This document shows, piece by piece, positions 35,001 through 45,990 of a DNA stretch of 64,000 bases. Position 1 is the stretch's first letter. Each line of letters begins with the position of its first letter. Both the position numbers and the translations under genes were made by a program. The notes beneath the pieces are model-generated. The model searched no databases. It was not told the origin of the DNA and saw nothing but the letters and a program-made list of their open reading frames with translations. Origin of the DNA: Pseudeuparius sepicola (taxonomy: Eukaryota; Arthropoda; Insecta; Coleoptera; Anthribidae); NCBI GenBank assembly GCA_963920635.1, contig OY987305.1:11757153-11821152 (forward strand), written 5' to 3'.

Positions 35001-38000
35001 CCACCTATTCTAACTATCCACGAAGAATCAGAATTTGCGAACCTCGTCTTCACCCCTTTCCACCCTCAAGACCGAAAAACGTAAAAAATCGGGGAAACCG
35101 CCGTTTTCACTTGCATGACTTTTCTTTTCACGGAAATTAGTTTAAGGCCACCTATTCTAACTATCCACAAAGAATCAGAATTTGCGAACCTCGTCTTCAC
35201 CCCTTTCCACCCCCAAGACCGAAAAACTTTAAAAAATCGGGAAAACCGCCGTTTTCACTTGCATGACTTTTCTTTTCACGGAAATTAATTTAAGGCCACC
35301 TATTCTAACTATCCACAAATAATCAGAATTTGCGAACCTCGTCTTCACCCCTTTCCACCCCCAAGACCGAAAAACGTAAAAAAATCGGGGAAACCGCCGT
35401 TTTCACTTGCATGACTTTTCTTTTCACGGAAATTAGTTTAAGGCCACCTATTCTAACTATCCACAAAGAATCAGAATTTGCGAACCTCGTCTTCACCCCT
35501 TTCCACCCCCAAGACCGAAAAACTTAAAAAAATCGGGAAAACCGCCGTTTTCACTTGCATGACTTTTCTTTTCACGGAAATTAGTTTAAGGCCACCTATT
35601 CTAACTATCTACAAAGAATCAGAATTTGCGAACCTCGTCTTCACCCCTTTCCACCCCCAAGACCGAAAAACCTAAAAAAATCGGGAAAACGGCCGTTTTC
35701 ACTTGCATGACTTTTATTTTCACGGAAATTAGTTTAAGGCCACCTATTCTAACTATCCACAAAGAATCAGAATTTGCGAACCTCGTCTTCACCCCTTTCC
35801 ACCCCAAGACCGAAAAACTTTAAAAAATCGGGAAAACCGCCGTTTTCACTTGCATGACTTTTCTTTTCACGGAAATTAGTTTAAGGCCACCTATTCTAAC
35901 TATCCACAAAGAATCAGAATTTGCGAACCTCGTCTTCACCCCTTTCCACCCCCAAGACCGAAAAACTTAAAAAAATCGGGAAAACCGCCGTTTTCACTTG
36001 CATGACTTTTCTTTTCACGGAAATTAGTTTAAGGCCACCTATTCTAACTATCCACAAAGAATCAGAATTTGCGAACCTCGTCTTCACCCCTTTCCACCCC
36101 CAAGACCGAAAAACCTAAAAAAATCGGGAAAACGGCCGTTTTCACTTGCATGACTTTTATTTTCACGGAAATTAGTTTAAGGCCACCTATTCTAACTATC
36201 CACAAAGAATCAGAATTTGCGAACCTCGTCTTCACCCCTTTCCACCCCCAAGACCGAAAAACTTTAAAAAATCGGGAAAACCGCCGTTTTCACTTGCATG
36301 ACTTTTCTTTTCAGGGAAATTAGTTTAAGGCCACCTATTCTAACTATCCACGAAGAATCAGAATTTGCGAACCTCGTCTTCACCCCTTTCCACCCCCAAG
36401 ACCGAAAAACTTTAAAAAATCGGGGAAAACCGCCGTTTTCACTTGCATGACTTTTCTTTTCACGGAAATTAGTTTAAGGCCACCTATTCTAACTATCCAC
36501 AAAGAATCAGAATTTGCGAACCTCGTCTTCACCCCTTTCCACCCCCAAGACCGAAAAACTTTAAAAAATCGGGAAAACCGCCGTTTTCACTTGCATGACT
36601 TTTCTTTTCACGGAAATTAATTTAAGGCCACCTATTCTAACTATCCACAAATAATCAGAATTTGCGAACCTCGTCTTCACCCCTTTCCACCCCCAAGACC
36701 GAAAAACGTAAAAAAATCGGGGAAACCGCCGTTTTCACTTGCATGACTTTTCTTTTCACGGAAATTAGTTTAAGGCCACCTATTCTAACTATCCACAAAG
36801 AATCAGAATTTGCGAACCTCGTCTTCACCCCTTTCCACCCCCAAGACCGAAAAACTTAAAAAAATCGGGAAAACCGCCGTTTTCACTTGCATGACTTTTC
36901 TTTTCACGGAAATTAGTTTAAGGCCACCTATTCTAACTATCCACAAAGAATCAGAATTTGCGAACCTCGTCTTCACCCCTTTCCACCCCCAAGACCGAAA
37001 AACCTAAAAGAATCGGGAAAACGGCCGTTTTCACTTGCATGACTTTTATTTTCACGGAAATTAGTTTAAGGCCACCTATTCTAACTATCCACAAAGAATC
37101 AGAATTTGCGAACCTCGTCTTCACCCCTTTCCACCCCCAAGACCGAAAAACTTTAAAAAATCGGGAAAACCGCCGTTTTCACTTGCATGACTTTTCTTTT
37201 CACGGAAATTAGTTTAAGGCCACCTATTCTAACTATCCACAAAGAATCAGAATTTGCGAACCTCGTCTTCACCCCTTTCCACCCCTAAGACCGAAAAACT
37301 TAAAAAAATCGGGAAAACCGCCGTTTTCAATTGCATGACTTTTCTTTTCACGGAAATTAGTTTAAGGCCACCTATTCTAACTATCCACAAAGAATCAGAA
37401 TTTGCGAACCTCGTCTTCACCCCTTTCCACCCCCAAGACCGAAAAACCTAAAAAAATCGGGAAAACGGCCGTTTTCACTTGCATGACTTTTCTTTTAACG
37501 GAAATTAGTTTAAGGCCACCTATTCTAACTATCCACGAAGAATCAGAATTTGCGAACCTCGTCTTCACCCCTTTCCACCCCCAAGACCGAAAAACGTAAA
37601 AAAATCGGGGAAACCGCCGTTTTCACTTGCATGACTTTTCTTTTCACGGAAATTAGTTTAAGGCCACCTATTCTAACTATCCACGAAGAATCAGAATTTG
37701 CGAACCTCGTCTTCACCCCTTTCCACCCTCAAGACCGAAAAACGTAAAAAAATCGGGGAAACCGCCGTTTTCACTTGCATGACTTTTCTTTTCACGGAAA
37801 TTAGTTTAAGGCCACCTATTCTAACTATCCACAAATAATCAGAATTTGCGAACCTCGTCTTCACCCCTTTCCACCCCCAAGACCGAAAAACGTAAAATAA
37901 TCGGGGAAACCGCCGTTTTCACTTGCATGACTTTTCTTTTCACGGAAATTAGTTTAAGGCCACCTATTCTAACTATCCACGAAGAATCAGAATTTGCGAA

Positions 38001-39500
38001 CCTCGTCTTCACCCCTTTCCACCCCCAAGACCGAAAAACGTAAAAAAATCGGGGAAACCGCCGTTTTCACTTGCATGACTTTTCTTTTCACGGAAATTAG
38101 TTTAAGGCCACCTATTCTAACTATCCACGAAGAATCAGAATTTGCGAACCTCGTCTTCACCCCTTTCCACCCCCAAGACCGAAAAACGTAAAAAAATCGG
38201 GGAAACCGCCGTTTTCACTTGCATGACTTTTCTTTTCACGGAAATTAGTTTAAGGCCACCTATTCTAACTATCCACGAAGAATCAGAATTTGCGAACCTC
38301 GTCTTCACCCCTTTCCACCCCCAAGACCGAAAAACGTAAAAAAATCGGGGAAACCGCCGTTTTCACTTGCATGACTTTTCTTTTCACGGAAATTAGTTTA
38401 AGGCCACCTATTCTAACTATCCGCAAAGAATCAGAATTTGCGAACCTCGTCTTCACCCCTTTCCACCCCCAAGACCGAAAAACCTAAAAAAATCGGGAAA
38501 ACGGCCGTTTTCACTTGCATGACTTTTATTTTCACGGAAATTAGTTTAAGGCCACCTATTCTAACTATCCACAAAGAATCAGAATTTGCGAACCTCGTCT
38601 TCACCCCTTTCCACCCCCAAGACCGAAAAACTTTAAAAAATCGGGAAAACCGCCGTTTTCACTTGCATGACTTTTCTTTTCACGGAAATTAGTTTAAGGC
38701 CACCTATTCTAACTATCCACGAAGAATCAGAATTTGCGAACCTCGTCTTCACCCCTTTCCACCCCCAAGACCGAAAAACGTAAAAAAATCGGGAAAACGG
38801 CCGTTTTCACTTGCATGACTTTTATTTTCACGGAAATTAGTTTAAGGCCACCTATTCTAACTATCCACAAATAATCAGAATTTGCGAACCTCGTCTTCAC
38901 CCCTTTCCACCCCCAAGACCGAAAAACGTAAAAAAATCGGGGAAACCGCCGTTTTCACTTGCATGACTTTTCTTTTCACGGAAATTAGTTTAAGGCCACC
39001 TATTCTAACTATTCACGAAGAATCAGAATTTGCGAACCTCGTCTTCACCCCTTTCCACCCCCAAGAACGAAAAACTTAAAAAAATCGGGAAAACCGCCGT
39101 TTTCACTTGCATGACTTTTCTTTTCACGGAAATTAGTTTAAGGCCACCTATTCTAACTATCCACAAAGAATCAGAATTTGCGAACCTCGTCTTCACCCCT
39201 TTCCACCCCCAAGACCGAAAAACGTAAAAAAATCGGGGAAACCGCCGTTTTCACTTGCATGACTTTTCTTTTCACGGAAATTAGTTTAAGGCCACCTATT
39301 CTAACTATCCACAAAGAATCAGAATTTGCGAACCTCGTCTTCACCCCTTTCCACCCCCAAGACCGAAAAACTTTAAAAAATCGGGAAAACCGCCGTTTTC
39401 ACTTGCATGACTTTTCTTTTCACGGAAATTAGTTTAAGGCCACCTATTCTAACTATCCACAAATAATCAGAATTTGCGAACCTCGTCTTCACCCCTTTCC
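32018..39500 (+). repeat. Forward array of 148-bp monomer, about 50 copies
   Basis: Each monomer carries ACCGCCGTTTTCACTTGCAT, GGCCACCTATTCTAACTATC, AATTTGCGAACCTCGTCTTC and ACCCCTTTCCACCCCCAAGA. Monomers differ at a few linked positions: the A-rich junction after CGAAAAAC (G, C, T or TT next), CCGCCG versus CGGCCG, and CTTTTC versus TTTTAT. Two monomers near 32345 and 33067 share a short deletion that joins GACTTAG to TTTAAGG. The period of 148 is not a multiple of three, and the repeated open frames of 65 or 84 codons are by-products. Confidence 0.95.
39436..39500. repeat. Inversion point (65-nt spacer) between the two arrays
   Basis: The forward array stops inside a monomer at CACCCCTTTCC (39500) and the inverted array starts at AAACTAATTTCCGTG (39501). 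Pairing of the arms begins with GGAAATTAGTTT ending at 39435, leaving a 65-base unpaired segment that is itself monomer sequence. Confidence 0.9.
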
Positions 39501-41773
39501 AAACTAATTTCCGTGAAAAGAAAAGTCATGCAAGTGAAAACGGCGGTTTTCCCGATTTTTTAAAGTTTTTCGGTCTTGGGGGTGGAAAGGGGTGAAGACG
39601 AGGTTCGCAAATTCTGATTCTTTGTGGATAGTTAGAATAGGTGGCCTTAAACTAATTTCCGTGAAAAGAAAAGTCATGCAAGTGAAAACGGCGGTTTCCC
39701 CGATTTTTTTACGTTTTTCGGTCTTGAGGGTGGAAAGGGGTGAAGACGAGGTTCGCAAATTCTGATTCTTCGTGGATAGTTAGAATAGGTGGCCTTAAAC
39801 TAATTTCCGTGAAAAGAAAAGTCATGCAAGTGAAAACGGCGGTTTCCCCGATTTTTTTACGTTTTTCGGTCTTGGGGGTGGAAAGAAGTGAAGACGAGGT
39901 TCGCAAATTCTGATTCTTTGTGGATAGTTAAAATAGGTGGCCTTAAACTAATTTCCGTGAAAAGAAAAGTCATGCAAGTGAAAACGGCGGTTTTCCCGAT
40001 TTTTTTAAGTTTTTCGGTCTTGGGGGTGGAAAGGGGTGAAGACGAGGTTCGCAAATTCTGATTCTTTGTGGATAGTTAGAATAGGTGGCCTTAAACTAAT
40101 TTCCGTTAAAAGAAAAGTCATGCAAGTGAAAACGGCGGTTTTCCCGATTTTTTAAAGTTTTTCGGTCTTGGGGGTGGAAAGGGGTGAAGACGAGGTTCGC
40201 AAATTCTGATTCTTTGTGGATAGTTAGAATAGGTGGCCTTAAACTAATTTCCGTGAAAAGAAAAGTCATGCAAGTGAAAACGGCGGTTTTCCCGATTTTT
40301 TAAAGTTTTTCGGTCTTGGGGGTGGAAAGGGGTGAAGACGAGGTTCACAAATTCTGATTCTTTGTGGATAGTTAGAATAGGTGGCCTTAAACTAATTTCC
40401 GTGAAAATAAAAGTCATGCAAGTGAAAACGGCCGTTTTCCCGATTTTTTTAGGTTTTTCGGTCTTGGGGGTGGAAAGGGGTGAAGACGAGGTTCGCAAAT
40501 TCTGATTCTTTGTGGATAGTTAGAATAGGTGGCCTTAAACTAATTTCCGTGAAAAGAAAAGTCATGCAAGTGAAAACGGCGGTTTTCCCGATTTTTTAAA
40601 GTTTTTCGGTCTTGGGGGTGGAAAGGGGTGAAGACGAGGTTCGCAAATTCTGATTCTTTGTGGATAGTTAGAATAGGTGGCCTTAAACTAATTTCCGTGA
40701 AAATAAAAGTCATGCAAGTGAAAACGGCCGTTTTCCCGATTTTTTTAGGTTTTTCGGTCTTGGGGGTGGAAAGGGGCGAAGACGAGGTTCGCAAATTCTG
40801 ATTCTTTGTGGATAGTTAGAATAGGTGGCCTTAAACTAATTTCCGTGAAAAGAAAAGTCATGCAAGTGAAAACGGCGGTTTTCCCGATTTTTTTAAGTTT
40901 TTCGGTCTTGGGGGTGGAAAGGGGTGAAGACGAGGTTCGCAAATTCTGATTCTTTGTGGATAGTTAGAATAGGTGGCCTTAAACTAATTTCCGTGAAAAG
41001 AAAAGTCATGCAAGTGAAAACGGCGGTTTCCCCGATTTTTTTACGTTTTTCGGTCTTGGGGGTGGAAAGGGGTGAAGACGAGGTTCGCAAATTCTGATTA
41101 TTTGTGGATAGTTAGAATAGGTGGCCTTAAACTAATTTCCGTGAAAAGAAAAGTCATGCAAGTGAAAACGGCGGTTTTCCCGATTTTTTAAAGTTTTTCG
41201 GTCTTGGGGGTGGAAAGGGGTGAAGACGAGGTTCGCAAATTCTGATTCTTTGTGGATAGTTAGAATAGGTGGCCTTAAACTAATTTCCGTGAAAAGAAAA
41301 GTCATGCAAGTGAAAACGGCGGTTTCCCCGATTTTTTAAAGTTTTTCGGTCTTGGGGGTGGAAAGGGGTGAAGACGAGGTTCGCAAATTCTGATTCTTTG
41401 TGGATAGTTAGAATAGGTGGCCTTAAACTAATTTCCGTGAAAATAAAAGTCATGCAAGTGAAAACGGCCGTTTTCCCGATTTTTTTAGGTTTTTCGGTCT
41501 TGGGGGTGGAAAGGGGTGAAGACGAGGTTCGCAAATTCTGATTCTTTGTGGATAGTTAGAATAGGTGGCCTTAAACTAATTTCCGTGAAAAGAAAAGTCA
41601 TGCAAGTGAAAACGGCGGTTTTCCCGATTTTTTTAGGTTTTTCGGTCTTGGGGGTGGAAAGGGGTGAAGACGAGGTTCGCAAATTCTGATTCTTTGTGGA
41701 TAGTTAGAATAGGTGGCCTTAAACTAATTTCCGTGAAAATAAAAGTCATGCAAGTGAAAACGGCGGTTTTCCC
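39501..41773 (-). repeat. Inverted array of 148-bp monomer, about 15 copies
   Basis: Same monomer and same variant classes as the forward array, on the opposite strand. It is much shorter than the forward arm, so the foldback is strongly asymmetric. Confidence 0.95.
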
Positions 41774-41880
41774 TATTGCTATCTTTGAAGTAAAACCATC
41801 CGTGCAAGCTGTACCCGAGGGCCGCCCGGGGAAGTCGTTGCTAGAAAACTCGTTGCTGCTTTCACACTCATGATATCCGT

Positions 41881-42782
41881 TTACAAATGATGGTGTCGGT
41901 GAACCTTTTTATTTTGAATTAAACTGAATTAAATTAGTGAAGTGCAAAGCGCTATTGTCTATTTTAAAAGTAAGTGTAAACCAAGGTTAGTTTATAGGAA
42001 GGTTAGGACATTCGACGGCTTGGAAGGGAAGAAGGGGTGAGAGAGGCAAGGGGACGTAAGGGTGAATTTAAGTTGGTAGCATTTTCACGTAAATTGGCGA
42101 TTTAGTAACTCCCTAACCATTTAACCTTCTAGCCATAGGCGCACACAGACGTTTTTGGCATATTAACTTGACGCTTGCTGTCAAAGGCGTGTTTCTTGTT
42201 TACTTTAGTTTACACGTAAATTTTTTATATTGCTTTGGACATTTTCCCTCTTGAAATGTCTCGGTGTTCGTTTATTTCCGACTTTCGGTAACTGCGTTAC
42301 CCTTCCTGATACGCCACTGGTATCAAACTGTGAGAAAGTTTGGTTTTATTTAAGAGTGGGGGAATGTCCCAACCTTCCTATAAACTACACTGAAATAATT
42401 ACTTTGCTACGGTTAGTAAGAACCCAATTACCGCAGCAAATAATATCTGCATTAAATAGGCGCCGAGTGAGTTACTTCGTTACCGCAGCAAAGCACGCTT
42501 TGCTAAAGACAACTCAATTGCAGTAATTAGTAATCAGATTTGTTGAAAATCACTATGCTGTTATAATTCGATCTTGTATTAAAGCAAGTGAGTCAGCAGT
42601 CAGCTCACAAGTTAGTTGCTTAACTACCTACCGTAGCACTAGCACTAGCCACAAGTGAGTTGCTTACCTACCATAGCAAATAATTTATTTGTGGTTGTAT
42701 TAATTTTTGTTGCTGTAAATGAGTCCAGTCAGTAATGGTAATTGAATTGCTTAGCTACTTCTACTCCAGCAAAGCCAACGAG
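41881..42782. other. Presumed intronic DNA with degenerate GAGTTGCTTA repeats
   Basis: Words like GTGAGTTGCTTACCTACC and ACCGCAGCAAA recur irregularly at about 42460, 42605, 42650 and 42745, suggesting an old short tandem repeat. The open frame at 42230-42526 has no recognisable domain. Confidence 0.4.
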
Positions 42783-42957
42783 TTTGCTTAACTCCACACA
42801 CCAAAACTTTGTTTTTTGCACTCGACGCGCGTTTCGCAAACCATCAGGAGATGATTAAGACTTAATCATCTCCTGATGATAGTGATGATGCTAAAATTGT
42901 TAGCGAAACGCACGTAGAGTGCAAAAAACAAAGTTTTGGTGTGTGGAGTTAAGCAAA
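42783..42957. repeat. 175-bp hairpin
   Basis: TTTGCTTAACTCCACACACC and its exact inverse bound arms of about 55 bp that also share CAAAACTTTGTTTTTTGCAC. A second small hairpin (AGGAGATGATTAAG / CTTAATCATCTCCT) sits in the centre. Probably a small foldback MITE. Confidence 0.8.
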
Positions 42958-43000
42958 AGAAATATTTTCTAAGTGCTAAAGGTTCTAAAGGATATAAAGA

Positions 43001-44706
43001 TATGTTATATGTTTGCTCTAGTAGTTTGCACAAAATCGTCCTTTGAGTTATTGAATGTCGGATGACAAAATCAAAATTACCATGGAAAATTCAAAAGAAC
43101 TATTATGAGAATCAGAGCTTGACTTTGACAGTTTGTATCAGGTGTGTTACCACATGGTGCTGTGAAAATGGTATATTATTGTTATAATATTAGTGAAAAA
43201 AAAAACAACATTGTTGAATGTTGTGTTTCTTATTTGCGAAAAGAATGCGAAGCGTGCAAGGAGTGAATACGCACGAATATACCCAGGGAGAGTCCTACTG
43301 GACGCTGGTCCTACCTCATCACACTTATTTCATATATATTTATAACAAATTGAGAATTACTGGAAGTTTAAAGAATAAAGAAAAGAGAAATAAACCACAT
43401 CTTTTTACTGGAAATATGCAGGAAGCAGTCTCACTATACTTCGTGGAAAATCCGAGACATTCTATTAAAGATGCATCGAGATATTTGCAAATATCATGGA
43501 GCGCAGTCCAGAGAGTGTTGAGAAAATGCATATAAGTTTAGACCATAGATATTGTTATCGCCCAGTTCAAAAACTGTACGAAAATTATAATTATAGAAGG
43601 CGAGAATATTGCCGTTTAGTGTTGAAGAGGCAAGCGGAAAATGATCAGTTTATAGGCGCGTATTTTTATCACTTGTAAATTATCACTATAAAGATTACAC
43701 TATACTACTATTAATTAACTATTACTAGACATTACTATTCTATTACTACTCCTACGGTTATTACTATTACAGATTCTATGTAATATATTGTGGACTGATT
43801 CCACTTTTACAACATGCGGCGTTTTTAATAGAAAAAACACTCACTATTGGTCATCAGAAAATATACGATAGTTTATTTCAATTCAACGACAAGGTCGAAC
43901 TTCAATAAATGTTTGGTGTGGTATTTTTCGGAATCACATAATTGGTCCAGTATGTTTTAAAGGTGGGTTAACTGAACTAAAATATTTACAGCTCTTAAAA
44001 GGAGAAATTTCTGATCTATTGAATCTATTGAATTTTTCTGATCTATTGAATCTAATGAGCCGAATATTGTTTGGCAGCAAGACTGTGCTCCAGCACATAA
44101 ATCAAATGCTGTCTAGAGATATTTAGATGACAGTTTTATAGAGTGGATTGGTTCAAGTGCAACTATTTTATGGCCTGCCAGAAGCCCAGACTTGACCCCA
44201 CTCGATTTCTTTCTGTAGGGTCCTTTGAAGGACCGGGTATATGCGGAGAGGTCAAATAAATAATAAAGAAAAAATATCTCAGGAGATCAGAGAGATCAAC
44301 GAGGCAGGTATCGTGGCTCGTGGCTAACTACATGATAAGTTTATTAAGAAGGTATGTTCTCTGCGTTGCACAAAATGGAACACATTATACACCTTCTATG
44401 TATAATTATTTAATTTAATTTATTTCATAATAATGTATCACGTTCCATCTATAAATATGCCTTTTATTAAGACTAAACTGACAGGAAGAACAAAATATAA
44501 CTTATGGAAAATGTCCACAGCAGTATTGGCTTTGTTGAATTTTTAATTGTGGGAATACAACAATTGTAAACTGTCAAATCTCCATTTGTAATATTCTCGT
44601 AATAACTGTTTTGAATTTTCCATGTCAATTTTGATTTTGTCCGAGATTCAATAATTCAAACAAAGGACGATTTTGTGCAAACCACTAGATCAAACATATA
44701 ACATAT
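43001..44706 (+). mobile_element. Tc1/mariner-like element with dead transposase
   Basis: Imperfect inverted repeats of more than 100 bp start with ATATGTTATATGTTTG on both sides and share GTTTGCACAAAATCGTCCTT and CAAAATCAAAATT. A TA-type target is plausible but is hidden in the AT-rich ends. The total length of about 1.7 kb is normal for a mariner-like element. It contains the transposase pseudogene at 43218-44300. Confidence 0.82.
43218..44300 (+). pseudogene. Mariner-like transposase pseudogene
   Basis: The N-terminal frame contains SLYFVENPRHSIKDASRYLQ followed by ISWSAVQRVLRKC, a helix-turn-helix that binds the terminal repeats. After a frameshift near 43510 come YRRREYCRLVLKRQAENDQF, then INVWCGIFRNHIIGPV, NIVWQQDCAPAHKSNAV and WPARSPDLTPLDFF. 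The last two hold the second and third catalytic acidic residues of the DDE/D triad in their normal context. The first catalytic region near 43680-43800 is damaged by stops and a gap. There is also a direct duplication of TTCTGATCTATTGAAT near 44010-44050. At least three frame disruptions make it inactive. Confidence 0.8.
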
Positions 44707-45232
44707 ATATATCGTCGAAACCAGAAAAATGTGTAGATTTCGAAAATCGAGAAATATACAGGGTGTTCTATCTAAAAAACATAAGTTAGGTCTATATCTC
44801 CGAAACGCGACATTCATTTGTTTTTTGAATACATACCCTGAAATCGCAAGAAAATTGTATACAATTGAGGCGTATATTTGAAAAACAACACATGTAAAAA
44901 AAGAATTTTCGGAAAATCAAGAAAAACTGCTTGTCTTTATACTGTTAAGGATTTTGATTTTATTGTTTTTATAATTAAATGTGAAATAAAGAAACAACTT
45001 TTGACTTTAATTTTTGTTTATTTTGCACACAAAACCAAAAAATATTAAAAAAATTAAAATATTGGAAAAGTAACACTTGTCCCCATGTCCATTTTAGCGA
45101 AATTTTTGGCTTGGGATTTTTTAAAAATAAGTATTTAAAACTTTCATCCATTAGAAACCATCCGGAGTCTATTCCAGCATTCACTACATTAAATGGAGAT
45201 GGTTTGGACCTTGCCTGTCGAATTAGTTCATT

Positions 45233-45263
45233 CGGGGCCCACGGAAACTTACCGTGGGCCCCG
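45233..45263. repeat. 12-bp perfect GC-rich stem-loop
   Basis: CGGGGCCCACGG, loop AAACTTA, then the perfect inverse CCGTGGGCCCCG. Function unknown. Confidence 0.8.
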
Positions 45264-45443
45264 GTTCATTCCATTCTTCTGAAACGTTCAGAACTACTTT
45301 TTTGCAGTCGAAATTAGGCTAAAGTCACTATCACAGGGTAAATATGAATGTCCCCGCATAGGATATACGTGTGTCACTTTAGATGCCAACATTAGTAGGT
45401 ACATGCACAAGGATATATGAAAAGTGAATAAACACATAGATAC

Positions 45444-45770
45444 TTAGTTCTTGTTTTGGTCTGGGCAGCCATCAGAAAATAACCAGATTTCATCAATTTG
45501 GCTTGGTAAATGTTCCCTAAGATAATGAAATATCTTGAAAGTGACTTCATTTTGACCACGTTTGGCCATTCTCTGATGATATGTATACATATTGACATCA
45601 TTGCTTCCGATCTCGTGTATTCCAAACACATAATGCCAAAGCTGATGTCTACTATAAAACACTTTGTTGCTCGTTAAATTAGGTAGAGGAAGATTTTGCA
45701 TAAAATCGAACGCAATGGCCGTTACTTTAGGAGAACTTTGGCATTTAGCTTTAACCTTCCGTTTTATATC
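45444..45770 (-). pseudogene. Transposon-derived RNase H-like ORF fragment (SDGC-QNKN type)
   Basis: The minus-strand frame reads VTAIAFDFMQNLPLPNLTSN, then YVFGIHEIG, MYTYHQRMAKRGQNEVTFKI and LPSQIDEIWLFSDGCPDQNK before a stop. The spacing of an FDF aspartate and a later SDGC aspartate followed by QNKN is like that of a large family of insect transposon-derived proteins with an RNase H-like nuclease fold. I remember the pattern but cannot name its superfamily with certainty. The N- and C-terminal parts are missing here. It may be the residual cargo of the surrounding 44759-47628 element. Confidence 0.5.
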
Positions 45771-45990
45771 TTAAAAAGCTTTTGCCACTATTAGGCAAGC
45801 TGTCAGACTGAACCGCCGTTGAAGTGAACACGTGGAATATGTGGACAACTGTTGTTTTTACAACAATGCACTGGGACATCTGTTTTTTTTTTTCCAAAAC
45901 AAGCCGAATTTGGGAATTAATTCTAAGTCGGACCACTGAGGTTTTTACACTATTTGATGTTTGGAAGTGTGTATATGGTATTTTACTATA

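Larger units (their letters stand above)
31920..41871. mobile_element. Giant foldback (FB-like) element, 9,952 bp, 148-bp satellite arms
   Basis: The two ends are the same 98-bp sequence inverted (31920-32017 and 41774-41871), beginning ATGAGTGTGAAAGCAGCAAC and identical base for base as far as I can read. Inside each end lies a tandem array of a 148-bp monomer, in opposite orientation: about 50 copies at 32018-39500 and about 15 at 39501-41773. Exact 9-bp flanking duplications show it inserted as one unit. Drosophila FB elements have this plan (terminal inverted repeats made of tandem subrepeats) and 9-bp duplications, and are related to MULE-type transposases. No transposase is present, so it must be mobilised in trans. 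It sits within the presumed intron of the 24.4/47.7 kb gene. Confidence 0.93.

Noticed and set aside
32388..41682. Dozens of 65- or 84-codon open frames beginning MRTSSSPLSTPKTEK, apparently a repeated small protein
   Set aside because: They repeat with the 148-bp satellite, each spans more than one monomer, and the period is not divisible by three, so the frame changes from unit to unit. No start context, promoter or domain supports translation.
32018..41773. CRISPR-like direct repeat array
   Set aside because: Monomers abut without unique spacers, are 148 bp long, and invert half way. The genome is eukaryotic.
42230..42526. 98-codon open frame near the foldback element
   Set aside because: No recognisable domain, overlaps degenerate GAGTTGCTTA repeats and lacks splice or start support.
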